A stretch of DNA of 64,000 nt, from contig NZ_JABASU010000003.1 of assembly GCF_016107555.1 (NCBI RefSeq), positions 62,001-126,000 of the forward strand, in the 5' to 3' direction. Numbering within the stretch: the first letter of the stretch is position 1; each line of letters starts with the position of its first letter. A program made the position numbers and the translations under genes. The stretch is from Psychrobacter celer (lineage in GTDB: Bacteria > Pseudomonadota > Gammaproteobacteria > Pseudomonadales > Moraxellaceae). The notes under the pieces were generated by a model. The model did no database searches. It was not told the DNA's origin and saw only the letters and a program-made list of their open reading frames with translations. Below, one piece after another: positions 37,594-47,151 of the stretch.

Positions 37594-38502
37594 TTAACGG
37601 AATTGCGCCGCAGAATATAGCTGATGGGCGATAATATAATGATAAACAGCAGGATTTAGCCATTTAGCGAGTGGATCGGGCGGGTTCATAATAGCATTGA
37701 TAGCGGATGCTGCGGTCATTTGCTCGTCTCTGACTGGCTTGGTATGGTTGCCAGCCGCGCTATCAGGCACCGCTTCGCTATCACTACGGGGCTGCTGCTG
37801 TAGCGTTTGCCGTATCTGCGTGCTGGAGATGGCTGCTACTTGCCGCATATCTATATAAATGCGGCCAGACGCTGGGTTTTTCAAGACCGTCTGCTCTATC
37901 GTAGGGTCTGTAGGCGTTTGAATAAAAGAAGGCTGAGAGATAGGCTGGGTCAATGCCGCTGGCGAGTCGGTGACTGCCGTCTGCAAAGGTGTGGGCAGCC
38001 AATCTTGCAGCGCTTGTCTGGCGTTATCCGTATCAGGGACTGGCATAGTATCGCGATAAAAGACCCACAGATGTACATAATCGGTCAGCTGTAGACCATC
38101 TTGCCATTTATCCAAACTGCGGGCGCTGTCCATACCCATGATAAATATCAAGCTGTCGGCAGGATAACGCTGGCGCAGGGTGCGCACGCTATCGATGGTA
38201 TAGACAGGCGGCGGCTGCCAAATCTCAAGCTCATCTATGTATAGTGGTGTGTCTTGTATCGCCAGCTTTAGCATGGCCAAACGATGCTTAGGGTCGCTGC
38301 TTTGGCGCTTGAAGGGTGAGCGCGAATTGGGCAACAACGACACATAAAGCGCGCGCTGCTGCGCTTGGGCGAGTGGTAGCAGGCTTTGATAGACTGCCAT
38401 CGCCATCTGTATATGCCCGCGATGGACAGGGTCAAATGAGCCGCCAAGATAGGCGCGAATGGCAGGTGCAGGTTGCGTAGGTTGCAGGGCGGTGTTTGAC
38501 AT
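37594..38502 (-). CDS. nadD: nicotinate-nucleotide adenylyltransferase
   Basis: Converts nicotinate mononucleotide and ATP to deamido-NAD, late in NAD synthesis. The ATP-binding GGSFDPVHRGHIQMA (about 20-34), FIMGMDSARSLDKW (about 118-131) and the C-terminal ISSTQIRQ motif (about 228-235) are all present. At 302 residues it is about 85 longer than usual. The extra sequence is a Pro/Thr/Ser/Gln-rich stretch at about 152-210 and another at about 237-262, both looking like flexible insertions between conserved blocks. The catalytic parts are intact. Confidence 0.92.
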   Translation of the reverse strand: MSNTALQPTQPAPAIRAYLGGSFDPVHRGHIQMAMAVYQSLLPLAQAQQRALYVSLLPNSRSPFKRQSSDPKHRLAMLKLAIQDTPLYIDELEIWQPPPVYTIDSVRTLRQRYPADSLIFIMGMDSARSLDKWQDGLQLTDYVHLWVFYRDTMPVPDTDNARQALQDWLPTPLQTAVTDSPAALTQPISQPSFIQTPTDPTIEQTVLKNPASGRIYIDMRQVAAISSTQIRQTLQQQPRSDSEAVPDSAAGNHTKPVRDEQMTAASAINAIMNPPDPLAKWLNPAVYHYIIAHQLYSAAQFR

Positions 38503-38629
38503 AGATAAACGAATAAAAAGCGGATAAAAATATAGTGGCTCAAAGACGTGAGATGAACTATAGCATCATTGTAAGCGTGTGGCAGTAGATGTCATGAAAA
38601 GCGCGTTATATTTGCTTAAATCTCACTAA

Positions 38630-38661
38630 TAAAAAACCGACCATCAGTATGACAGTCGGTT
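38630..38661 (-). terminator. pta terminator
   Basis: AACCGAC (38635) pairs with GTCGGTT (38655) around a 13-base loop, with the T-run in the minus direction. Confidence 0.75.
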
Positions 38662-38707
38662 AAATAACAGAAAGATAAAAGACAGTACGACGCGAGGCAA
38701 GCGGTGA

Positions 38708-40855
38708 TTAAATCAAGTCGCTATAGGCTTGGATTGCGGTCAGGGCGATGGTATAGATGATATCATCGACCAGTGCGCCGCGAGATAAGTCATTTACCGG
38801 CTTGTTGAGACCTTGTAGCATGGGGCCGACGCTGACCACATTGGCACTACGCTGTACGGCCTTATAAGTGGTGTTGCCCGTGTTTAGGTCTGGGAAGATA
38901 AAGACATTGGCTTGACCTGCGACTGGTGAGTCGGGCGCTTTTTGTTTGCCGACACTCATCACAGAGGCGGCATCATACTGTAGTGGGCCATCGACTTTTA
39001 GCTCAGGTGCTCGCTCGCGGACGATTTGGGTGGCACGCGTGACTTTTTCCACATCCGCGCCGCTCCCTGATGAGCCAGTAGAGTAGCTGATCATGGCAAC
39101 TTTTGGATCGATACCAAAGGCGGCGGCCGACTGCGCTGACTGAATAGCAATCTCGGCGAGCTCTTCGGCATTTGGATCTGGGTTGATGGCGCAGTCACCA
39201 TAGACCACCACTTGCTCAGGCAACAGCATAAAGAACACTGACGATACTAAGGAGTATTGCGGTGCGGTTTTGATGAGCTGAAAGGCAGGACGCACGGTAT
39301 TTGCCGTGGTATGAATAGCACCAGATACCAAGCCGTCGACTTCGTCTAGCTGTAGCATGACCGTTCCTAAATAGACCGTGTCTTTTAGGTATTCGGCGGC
39401 CACTTCTGCACTGGTCTTGCCTTTGCGGCGCTCGACGACAGCAGCGATATATTTGCTCATATCAAGGCTATCGGGATCGATGATTTCAAGGTCATCAGGA
39501 ATGGTCAGATCGCGGTTTTTGGCCACTTGCTCGACATCGGCGCGCTTGGCGAGCAGCACACAGTTGGCGATACCGCGGCTTTGACAGATGCAGGCCGCTT
39601 CGACTGTACGTGGTTCCGCGCCTTCTGGTAGGACGATGCGTTTTTTGGCATGTTGGGCTTTTTTGACCACTTGATGACGAAACGCAGAAGGCGACAGGCG
39701 CGGCTCATGGTTTTGGCTAAAGTAAGTCTTAATCCAACTCAAGTCTAGGTGCGCGGCCACATAACGCGCCACTTCATCAGCGCGCTCGGTGTCGTCACTT
39801 GGAATCTCAGAGCTCATATGCACAAGGCTCTGTACCGTCTCGTAGCTGTCGGATTCGACACTCATGACCGGAATGCCCGTTTTGAGCGCTGACTGCCATA
39901 GCTCAGCGACGGTGGCACTTGGCTCGACGCCGCCTGTCAATACCAGCCCTGCCAGCGGGATACCATTGATACAGGCCAAGCCTGCGGCCAATAGCAAATC
40001 ATCGCGATCGCCTGGTACGACGATCAGGGTGCCGCGTTTAAACACCTCGTCGACACGTGACACCGAGCGCGCGGTGAGGCTAATGCGGGTGATGCGGCGC
40101 GATTTGGCTTCGCCGACGTTGAGCCACTTGGCATCAAGCTCGGTGGCGATATCCCACGTGCGAGGCACAGACAGCGAGTCACTAAACGGCACCACCCCGA
40201 TTAGGCGAAATGCATCGGTATTAAAAGTAGGGGAGAGGCGCTGCACCTCTTGTATAAAGGTGTCATCTAAGCTGACGATGGCCTCGCCTGGTGCGACGGG
40301 CTGCGTCTCAAAGGTATTTGGCACGTCGTGTACGCGCATCAAAATCACCCCAAGGGTGCGGGCGCTGACGATACCGCCGAACTCGCGCGCGTGCACATCG
40401 ATTTTATCTGCCAAATGCGCCGGATTTTTGGTGTCGGCGGTGCTGACAAAGATGATTTTGGCATCGAGTGCGTGTGCGATGGCGCGGTTGATTTGTGAGG
40501 CATAAGAGGTTTCTGTGGTCGGCACCAGACCTTCACAGATGACCACGTCATGATTGTCGCCAATCGTATGATAATTGACCACCACTTCTTCCATCAAGTC
40601 GTCTAGGTTGTCATCGCCCAGCATACGCTCAACGCGTTGACGGCTGATCGATTTTGGTGGGTTGAGACCAAAAGCATGCATGGTCAAAGCGCTGGTACTG
40701 TCCAAGCTATGCTGCTTATCAAAGGTATCATCTTGCAAAAACGGCTTCATAAAGCCGGCTTTGATACCGTTATAATCAAAAGCGCGAATCAGACCGAGCG
40801 CCGCTGATGTCACACCGATACCGCGACTAATGGGAACAAGTAAAATGGTTTGCAT
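38708..40855 (-). CDS. pta: phosphate acetyltransferase, long form
   Basis: Interconverts acetyl-CoA and acetyl phosphate. The 715-residue long form has an N-terminal P-loop-like DRTGG-type domain (about 1-210), a middle DRTGG domain (about 225-340) and the C-terminal catalytic PTA_PTB domain from about 390. Conserved segments are KRIVLPEGAEPRTVEAA, YLGTVMLQLDEVDGLVSGA and YSTGSSGSGADVEKV. Downstream of ackA by 153 bases, it is partly cotranscribed at best, because a terminator lies between them. AckA-Pta handles acetate overflow and reuptake. Confidence 0.95.
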   Translation of the reverse strand: MQTILLVPISRGIGVTSAALGLIRAFDYNGIKAGFMKPFLQDDTFDKQHSLDSTSALTMHAFGLNPPKSISRQRVERMLGDDNLDDLMEEVVVNYHTIGDNHDVVICEGLVPTTETSYASQINRAIAHALDAKIIFVSTADTKNPAHLADKIDVHAREFGGIVSARTLGVILMRVHDVPNTFETQPVAPGEAIVSLDDTFIQEVQRLSPTFNTDAFRLIGVVPFSDSLSVPRTWDIATELDAKWLNVGEAKSRRITRISLTARSVSRVDEVFKRGTLIVVPGDRDDLLLAAGLACINGIPLAGLVLTGGVEPSATVAELWQSALKTGIPVMSVESDSYETVQSLVHMSSEIPSDDTERADEVARYVAAHLDLSWIKTYFSQNHEPRLSPSAFRHQVVKKAQHAKKRIVLPEGAEPRTVEAACICQSRGIANCVLLAKRADVEQVAKNRDLTIPDDLEIIDPDSLDMSKYIAAVVERRKGKTSAEVAAEYLKDTVYLGTVMLQLDEVDGLVSGAIHTTANTVRPAFQLIKTAPQYSLVSSVFFMLLPEQVVVYGDCAINPDPNAEELAEIAIQSAQSAAAFGIDPKVAMISYSTGSSGSGADVEKVTRATQIVRERAPELKVDGPLQYDAASVMSVGKQKAPDSPVAGQANVFIFPDLNTGNTTYKAVQRSANVVSVGPMLQGLNKPVNDLSRGALVDDIIYTIALTAIQAYSDLI

Positions 40856-40959
40856 AGTGTATCCTACGGTTTATTGTATTTTTAAAGCGTGTTCATCCTT
40901 GCCAGAATGAGTCAGATAGATGCCGCGCTTTTTGATAGCCCTTATCAAAGGCACGGACA

Positions 40960-41000
40960 AAAACGCTGACAAACCCATCCTAACGATGGATCTGTCAGCA
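40960..41000 (-). terminator. ackA-pta intergenic terminator
   Basis: GCTGACA (40965) pairs with TGTCAGC (40993), with an inner CCATC/GGATGG stem and a GTTTTTG tail in the minus direction. It could attenuate read-through from ackA into pta. Confidence 0.6.
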
Positions 41001-41008
41001 GACAGAAC

Positions 41009-42241
41009 CTAGGTGAGGCTCAAGGCTTCACGGGTTTCTTGAGCGATGCGGCATTCTTCGTCCGTTGGGACGACCCAAAGCTCCAGATGGCTGTCCTCTG
41101 CGTGGAAACTGCCTTCGCTACCGCCAAACAGCCCTGCGTTTTTGTTGGCATCGACCTTGATACCAAAATGACGCATCACCTCTAAGATACGAGTACGCGT
41201 GGTGACCGAGTTTTCACCGATACCACCGGTAAAGACGATACCCGTCAGCTCAGGCAGCGCACAGCTTAAGCTGGCCAGATATTTACCCACGCGGTAGCAG
41301 AACATCTCGATAGCCAGTTTGGCATCTTGGTGGCCTTCGTTGGCCGCTTCTTCGACTGTACGCAGGTCGTTCGATAGCCCTGAAATACCCAGTAGGCCAC
41401 TTTCTTTATTGAGCATCGCATCGATGTCTTCTAAGCTCATATCGAGCTGGCGCTTTAGGTGCATGTGCAAACTTGGGTCGACATCGCCACTACGGGTGCC
41501 CATCATCAAGCCCTCAAGCGGGGTCAGCCCCATGCTGGTATCCAGACTCTTGCCATCATAGACGGCGGTCGCCGAGCAGCCGTTGCCCAGATGCGCGGTC
41601 AGCCAGCCATGTGGGCCCTTTGTTTGAGTGATTTCACTGGCGCGCTCTGAGACATAGGCATGAGAGGTGCCATGAAAGCCATAGCGGCGGATTTTATACT
41701 CTTCGTAGAGAGATTTGGGTATTGGGTAGCGAAATGCCACCGGCGGCATGGTTTGGTGAAAGGCGGTATCAAAAACCACCACCTGCGGAATCTCAGGGTA
41801 GATGGCTTGTACCGCTTCGATGCCCAAAGCGTGAGCTGGGTTGTGTAGCGGGGCCAATATTTTTAGGCGTTTGACTTCGTCTAAGACATGCTCGTCGACA
41901 CGTACCGCTTCTGAGTACTCGCGACCACCATGGACCACGCGGTGTCCGACAGCGATAAAGTGATATTGCTCTAATAACTCAAGGATTTTTTGTAAGGCTA
42001 GTTTGTGTCGGCCGCCTGGGATAGAGATTTCTAGCTTATCGCCATTGATGGTGGTGTGTTTGATACGGGCGGTGTCAAGGCCTAAGTTTTCGGCCAGCCC
42101 AGTGATACGGATAGAGTTGTCTTCGCTGATGAGGGCGTATTTGATAGAAGAAGAACCGCAGTTGAGGACTAAGGTAGGGTTGGTTAGGGTGGATGTTTCT
42201 GCGTTTTGGTCGTAAAAATTGGGATTTAGGCTGTCGCTCAT
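41009..42241 (-). CDS. ackA: acetate kinase
   Basis: Interconverts acetate plus ATP and acetyl phosphate plus ADP. The 410-residue protein has the N-terminal LVLNCGSSSIKYAL (about 24-37), VGHRVVHGG (about 98-106), VFDTAFHQTMPPVAFRYP (about 155-172), RRYGFHGTSHAYVS (about 184-197) and the C-terminal VFTGGIGENSVTTR (about 337-350). An N-terminal tail of about 20 polar residues precedes the fold. It is the first gene of the ackA-pta pair. Confidence 0.97.
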   Translation of the reverse strand: MSDSLNPNFYDQNAETSTLTNPTLVLNCGSSSIKYALISEDNSIRITGLAENLGLDTARIKHTTINGDKLEISIPGGRHKLALQKILELLEQYHFIAVGHRVVHGGREYSEAVRVDEHVLDEVKRLKILAPLHNPAHALGIEAVQAIYPEIPQVVVFDTAFHQTMPPVAFRYPIPKSLYEEYKIRRYGFHGTSHAYVSERASEITQTKGPHGWLTAHLGNGCSATAVYDGKSLDTSMGLTPLEGLMMGTRSGDVDPSLHMHLKRQLDMSLEDIDAMLNKESGLLGISGLSNDLRTVEEAANEGHQDAKLAIEMFCYRVGKYLASLSCALPELTGIVFTGGIGENSVTTRTRILEVMRHFGIKVDANKNAGLFGGSEGSFHAEDSHLELWVVPTDEECRIAQETREALSLT

Positions 42242-42768
42242 ATTCTCTCTATCCTTAGATGATTTTTGTTAAATGGTGACTCAACAAACGAGTCGCGGGG
42301 TAATACACAAAAACCAGCGATATCCAAGCTGACATAGGTCAAGCAAGCATATGGCTGATTTGAGGTATCCTTGGCTGCCACGGTCGATCAGTGTGTGTTG
42401 AGTTGCCCGCTAGCACCCAAACACAGTCGCAAGGTCCGTCTATAATGTAACACATTTTTGTGGCTATACCATGATAACTATCGGGGTTAAATCCATAAAT
42501 CGTTGCTTGGCAAATACAACTGTACACCGAGTGTAGTCAATGTCTATCGAGCGCTAACACAAAAAATAGCAGCCAATAAAAATTGTAAGAAAGTTTGTCT
42601 AAATCAGGATAATGCGCTTTTTTGTGCTCAAAAACTGTCCGTTTGTCCGCCAGTAAAACGATGAGGAATTTATTACCCTATTATATTCAGTATAGAGGAC
42701 GCTTTATGTCATAATGCGATTACCCAATCCGCCCATGGACGCTTTTTTGGCGGACTCATTCGCTTATT
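42242..42768. other. intergenic region upstream of ackA
   Basis: About 530 bases with no supported gene. It contains small inverted repeats such as TCCGCC/GGCGGA (42729-42755) but nothing I can identify. Promoters of ackA (minus) must be here. Confidence 0.45.
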
Positions 42769-42915
42769 TATAGTAGATTTTAAATAAAACAGATACACTA
42801 TATTTCGACACGGAACTGGCACAAATGTTTTTGGCGTGCTGTGCCTGCGCAGACAGATGCGGCGCAAAATTCATCCCAGTCGCACTGTATCAGTTTTTAT
42901 ACTGAGCTCACTATA
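42769..42915 (-). repeat. MITE-like family B, full copy (147 bp)
   Basis: The ends TATAGTAGATTTTAAATAAA and, reading inward from the right, TATAGTGAGCTCAGTATAAA are imperfect inverted repeats. The core has GCGTGCTGTGCCTGCGCAGACAG, shared in part with the copies at 30332 and 56502. It is noncoding and sits about 130 bases upstream of lptM. Confidence 0.75.
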
Positions 42916-43041
42916 TATTGTTATATACACCATTATCGGTCATTCACATAGGTCATCCACGCTATGCTTTTCACTCGCCGCTCGACTCATTTCCAGAACG
43001 CGACCAGCGCAGTCGCCCATCGCCGCGCCAGCCTTACTTCT

Positions 43042-43278
43042 ATGAAGCCAGTACTTATCATGAGTGCTGTATCACTGCTGGTTTTGTCAGGCTGCGGGCA
43101 AAAGGGCGGCCTGTATCTGGTGGATGATAGTCGTCAAACGGTTCAGCAAAGCACAGAGACGCTCGGCAGTACCAACCATCCGCAAGATACCGCCTTTGCT
43201 GGTATTGATGATGATAAGCATCAGCCGCGCGATGATTGGCAGCTACCAGCGCCCAGTACCGATCCCAACGACTACTAA
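43042..43278 (+). CDS. lptM: LPS-assembly lipoprotein LptM (YifL)
   Basis: A small lipoprotein (78 residues) with lipobox LSGC followed by GQKGGLYL, the hallmark of LptM, which helps mature the LptD-LptE translocon in the outer membrane. The start at 43042 gives a normal signal peptide (MKPVLIMSAVSLLVLSGC); a longer frame from 42964 is possible but adds an odd tail. It lies upstream of lysA and dapF, the conserved order in gammaproteobacteria. Confidence 0.85.
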   Translation: MKPVLIMSAVSLLVLSGCGQKGGLYLVDDSRQTVQQSTETLGSTNHPQDTAFAGIDDDKHQPRDDWQLPAPSTDPNDY

Positions 43279-43323
43279 GGCAAATGACCAAACTAGTAAA
43301 TTATGAATTTACTAATTCACTAA

Positions 43324-43358
43324 GCAACTAGCAACTAGCAACTAGCAACTAGCAACTA
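43324..43358 (+). repeat. five tandem copies of a 7-base unit
   Basis: GCAACTA is repeated five times without error between lptM and lysA. Such a tract can vary in copy number by slippage. Confidence 0.9.
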
Positions 43359-43552
43359 AGCATCGCAGGTAGCCGCTCTTAGTATAAGCCAGCTTGTGAG
43401 CTTGATTGTCTCAGTGTCCACACTGTTATGGCAGTGTTTGGGAGTCGTTTATATGCTAGCCATACCATCTTTGATAGGGCTGTTGCCGCGCTAGTCGTGC
43501 ATTTTTGTCCTTGCCATCTTTTTAATACCTTGATCAATGTAGAGATATTTAT

Positions 43553-44911
43553 ATGAGTCATTCTGAGCAAAAAATCGGCGAATCCGTCACTACCCATACC
43601 GCACAAGGGCTGTATATCGACCCGCAGGCGCTCACCGCTCATCTGCCTGCGCTGGCTTATCGCGATGGCGCACTGCATATGGAGCAGGTCAATATCGATG
43701 AGGTGGTCAAGCACTACGGCACGCCATGCTATATATACTCCAAACAAGCAATATTGGACGTTTATCACGCCTATAGCAAAAGCTTTGCCAGCGTAGAGCA
43801 TCAGATATGCTACGCCGTAAAAGCCAACTCAAACCTTGCGGTGCTAGGGGTGCTGGCACAGGCGGGCGCTGGGTTTGATATCGTCTCACGCGGCGAGCTA
43901 ATGCGCGTGCTGGCGGCAGGCGGTAGGGCTGATCGCGTGGTATTCTCAGGCGTCGGCAAAACCTATGGCGATATTGAGTATGCCCTCACCCAAGGTATCG
44001 GCTGCTTTAACATCGAGTCTATCAGCGAGCTTGCGTTGATCAACGAGGTGGCAAAGACGCTGGATAAGCCTGCACCGATCTCGCTACGTGTCAATCCAGA
44101 CGTCGATGCCAAGACACATCCGTATATCTCAACGGGCCTAAAAGACAATAAGTTTGGTGTCGCGCACCAAGAAGCGCTCGCGCTCTATCAGCAAGCCGCG
44201 ACTTTGTCGCATATCGAGATTGTCGGTATTGATTGTCATATTGGCTCGCAGCTGACAGAAGTGGCGCCTTTTGTGGCGGCATTAGATAAAGTCATTGAGC
44301 TGATACAGGGCTTACGTGATAACGGTATTGAGCTGCGCCATATCGATTTGGGCGGCGGCCTCGGCGTCCGCTATATCGACGAGATGCCAGTACCTATCGA
44401 GGACTTTGCGCAAGCGTTACTGCCTAAGCTAAGCGAGCTGGGATTGACAGTGTTTTTTGAGCCGGGCCGTAGCATCGTGGCCAATGCAGGCGTGCTGTTG
44501 ACCCGCGTCGATGTCCTCAAGCCGACGGCGCACAAAAACTTTGCCATTGTCGATGCGGCAATGAATGATTTGATCCGTCCAGCGCTCTATCAGGCTGAAA
44601 TGGCAGTGATACCAACTGTGCTGCCAAGCGCTGGTATCGAGACGGCTGATACCCAAGCGTGGGATATCGTCGGCGCTATCTGTGAGACGGGCGACTTTTT
44701 GGCAAAAGATCGTCTGCTATCCTTACAGACAGGCGATACGTTAGCGATCACAGGAGCGGGGGCTTATGGCTTTACCATGAGTAGTAACTACAACTCGCGC
44801 CCGCGCGCCAGTGAAGTCATGGTAGCGGGCGAGCGTCATCAACTGATTCGCCAGCGTGAGACAGTCGAGGCGCTCTATGCAGATGAGCGGCTGTGGCAGG
44901 ACGCGCCCTAG
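43553..44911 (+). CDS. lysA: diaminopimelate decarboxylase
   Basis: Last step of lysine synthesis: meso-diaminopimelate to lysine. The 452-residue fold III PLP enzyme has the cofactor lysine in ICYAVKANSNLAVL (about 85-98), the phosphate loop HIDLGGGLGV (about 263-272), the substrate loop FEPGRSIVANAG (about 302-313) and the C-terminal active-site GAYGFTMSSNYNSRPR with its tyrosine. It forms a cluster with lptM upstream and dapF, which makes its substrate, downstream. Confidence 0.97.
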   Translation: MSHSEQKIGESVTTHTAQGLYIDPQALTAHLPALAYRDGALHMEQVNIDEVVKHYGTPCYIYSKQAILDVYHAYSKSFASVEHQICYAVKANSNLAVLGVLAQAGAGFDIVSRGELMRVLAAGGRADRVVFSGVGKTYGDIEYALTQGIGCFNIESISELALINEVAKTLDKPAPISLRVNPDVDAKTHPYISTGLKDNKFGVAHQEALALYQQAATLSHIEIVGIDCHIGSQLTEVAPFVAALDKVIELIQGLRDNGIELRHIDLGGGLGVRYIDEMPVPIEDFAQALLPKLSELGLTVFFEPGRSIVANAGVLLTRVDVLKPTAHKNFAIVDAAMNDLIRPALYQAEMAVIPTVLPSAGIETADTQAWDIVGAICETGDFLAKDRLLSLQTGDTLAITGAGAYGFTMSSNYNSRPRASEVMVAGERHQLIRQRETVEALYADERLWQDAP

Positions 44912-45026
44912 CCAGTATGGCCGAACGGATGACGATAATTGGGTATTTAACGGTGATAATTATCATTGTATCTGACAGCGTGCTAATATAACGCATACAT
45001 AAAAATTAGGATAGGATATCAAGGGT

Positions 45027-45914
45027 ATGCTAATAGAATTTACAAAAATGCATGGTCTGGGCAATGATTTTATGGTCATCGATTTGGTGACCCAGCGCTT
45101 AGATCTCACCAGAGAGTTAGTGCAATTGTTGGGCGATCGTCATCTCGGTATCGGCTTTGATCAGTTATTGGTCGTCGAGCCGCCGATGCGTCCTGACGTG
45201 GATTTTAGCTATCGTATTTTTAATACTGATGGTACAGAGGTAGAGCAGTGCGGCAACGGCGCGCGCTGCTTTGCTCGTTTTGTGCAGGCACGAAAGCTGT
45301 CATTTAAGCAGCGTCTGCGTGTCGAGACGGCCAGCGGCATCATCTCATTGACCACCGACCGTTACGGCTGGGTCGAGGTCGATATGGGCAAGCCCAAGTT
45401 TGAGCCAGACGAGATTCCCTTTACTCCAAAAGCCACTACCAAAATTCAAAACGCCTATCATCTCGATGTCGATGGCACGCCTGTGCAGCTTTATGTGGCC
45501 AATATGGGCAATCCCCATGCGGTAATCAAGGTCGATGACGTCCTAAGCGCCGATGTCGAGACATTAGGCAAAGCCATCGAGTCGCACCCTGCTTTTCCAG
45601 AGCGGGTCAATGTCGGCTTTATGCAAATCATGAATCAGCGGCACATTCGCTTGCGTGTCTATGAGCGCGGCGTGGGCGAGACCCAAGCGTGTGGTACAGG
45701 TGCCTGTGCGGCGGTGGCCGTCGGTATTCGTGAAGGCTGGCTCGACGAGGGCGAAGAGATACGCGCGCAGCTATATGGCGGTAGTATGATTATCAAGTGG
45801 CAGCCTGGTTATTCGGTGATGATGACCGGCCCGACGGCCTTTGTCTACGAAGGAGTGTTTAGTCCGGATGGGCTGATGGCGCAAGCGGGTATCAAACCAA
45901 GCCCTGAGGGTTAA
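45027..45914 (+). CDS. dapF: diaminopimelate epimerase
   Basis: Epimerises LL- to meso-diaminopimelate for lysine and peptidoglycan. The 295-residue protein has both catalytic cysteine motifs, [13 protein letters not shown] (about 73-85) and [16 protein letters not shown] (about 220-235), and starts [19 protein letters not shown] as in the family. It sits between lysA and xerC, the common order. Confidence 0.98.
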   Translation: MLIEFTKMHGLGNDFMVIDLVTQRLDLTRELVQLLGDRHLGIGFDQLLVVEPPMRPDVDFSYRIFNTDGTEVEQCGNGARCFARFVQARKLSFKQRLRVETASGIISLTTDRYGWVEVDMGKPKFEPDEIPFTPKATTKIQNAYHLDVDGTPVQLYVANMGNPHAVIKVDDVLSADVETLGKAIESHPAFPERVNVGFMQIMNQRHIRLRVYERGVGETQACGTGACAAVAVGIREGWLDEGEEIRAQLYGGSMIIKWQPGYSVMMTGPTAFVYEGVFSPDGLMAQAGIKPSPEG

Positions 45915-45957
45915 TAAAAAATGCCCAGCGTGTATGTTTGGCGAGTAGGTAACAGCA

Positions 45958-47058
45958 ATGGTCATGTCCAGAAAAAGGGAGTCTCATAACAAAGTGCAGC
46001 GACGCACCAGTCAAAAACAAGACTTAGATAAAGAGGTAGAGCAAGAGGCGGCATTAGCAGCAGACGACGCCTCACAAGCGTGGCGCTCAGGCTCGCTGTC
46101 GACAAGCAGAGAGGCCGATGCGGCACTGCGTGAGCTGCTGTCTCCAGTGCATCGCTGGCTCAACACCTTGTCGGTACGCAATCACTCTGAGCACACCTTG
46201 ACGGCTTATTTTGCTGGGTTAAATCAGTTGGCGCTGTTTTTGCGGGGCAAGCGTCTGACATGGACGCGCTGTGACAAGCGCCAGTTGGCTCAGCATATCA
46301 GCCAGCGCCTCGATGAAGACAAGCTTGCCCTGGCCAGTGTCCAACAGGAGCTGTCCGCCATTCGCCATTTTTATGGTTGGCTGATAGAGGAGGGTATAGC
46401 TCGTATCAACCCAACCACTGGCTATCAGCTCAAACGCAGTGCCAGACCTCTACCATCTATCACGGATGTCGATTTACTCACCCAATTGCTTGAGCAAGAA
46501 ATGCCCGATACTCCAGAGCAGGCGCGCCTTTGGTTACGTGATAAGGCGATGTTTGAGCTGCTCTATAGCAGTGGTCTTCGTGTCGGCGAGCTGGTGGCAC
46601 TTGATGTAAGCGATATCGATTTGTCTGACTTACGCGTGCGCGTCACAGGAAAAGGCAACAAAACGCGTTTGCTACCGCTAGGGCGCAAAGCCGCTGAAGC
46701 CATACGCCGCTATCTGCCACACCGTGAGCTATGGGTTGAGCAGATGGATGCCGCGCTGTTTATCAGTGAAAAGCTGGGCACCCGCCTATCAACCAGAGCG
46801 GTGCAGCAGCGTCTAAAAGTAGCCGCGGCCCGCGCTGGTATCGCCCAAAACATGTATCCACACTTGCTGCGTCACTGTTTTGCCTCACACATGCTCTCAG
46901 GCAGTGGTGACCTGCGTGCGGTACAAGAAATGCTCGGGCACAGTGATATCAGCACCACACAGATCTATACCCATGTTGATTTTGCCAAGCTCACGCAGGT
47001 TTATGACCGCGCTCATCCGCGTGCCACTCACACACAAGTTGATGGGGATACCGAGTAG
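45958..47058 (+). CDS. xerC: site-specific tyrosine recombinase XerC
   Basis: With XerD it resolves chromosome dimers at dif. The N-terminal SAM-like domain is at about 60-165. The catalytic residues are visible as Arg208 in SSGLRVGELVALD, Lys in VTGKGNKTR, HLLRHCFASHML and GHSDISTTQIYTHVDF with the tyrosine nucleophile near 342. At 366 residues it is longer than E. coli XerC (298) because of a charged N-terminal extension of about 55 residues. The position after dapF separates it from XerD. Confidence 0.92.
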   Translation: MVMSRKRESHNKVQRRTSQKQDLDKEVEQEAALAADDASQAWRSGSLSTSREADAALRELLSPVHRWLNTLSVRNHSEHTLTAYFAGLNQLALFLRGKRLTWTRCDKRQLAQHISQRLDEDKLALASVQQELSAIRHFYGWLIEEGIARINPTTGYQLKRSARPLPSITDVDLLTQLLEQEMPDTPEQARLWLRDKAMFELLYSSGLRVGELVALDVSDIDLSDLRVRVTGKGNKTRLLPLGRKAAEAIRRYLPHRELWVEQMDAALFISEKLGTRLSTRAVQQRLKVAAARAGIAQNMYPHLLRHCFASHMLSGSGDLRAVQEMLGHSDISTTQIYTHVDFAKLTQVYDRAHPRATHTQVDGDTE

Positions 47059-47151
47059 GTTTGGCCTTACCTATAAGGTTCTATCGTCTTGTGCCATGTG
47101 ACGGCATTGCCCTATTAACAATTTAATCATCAAATTATTTGTCAGACAGCT

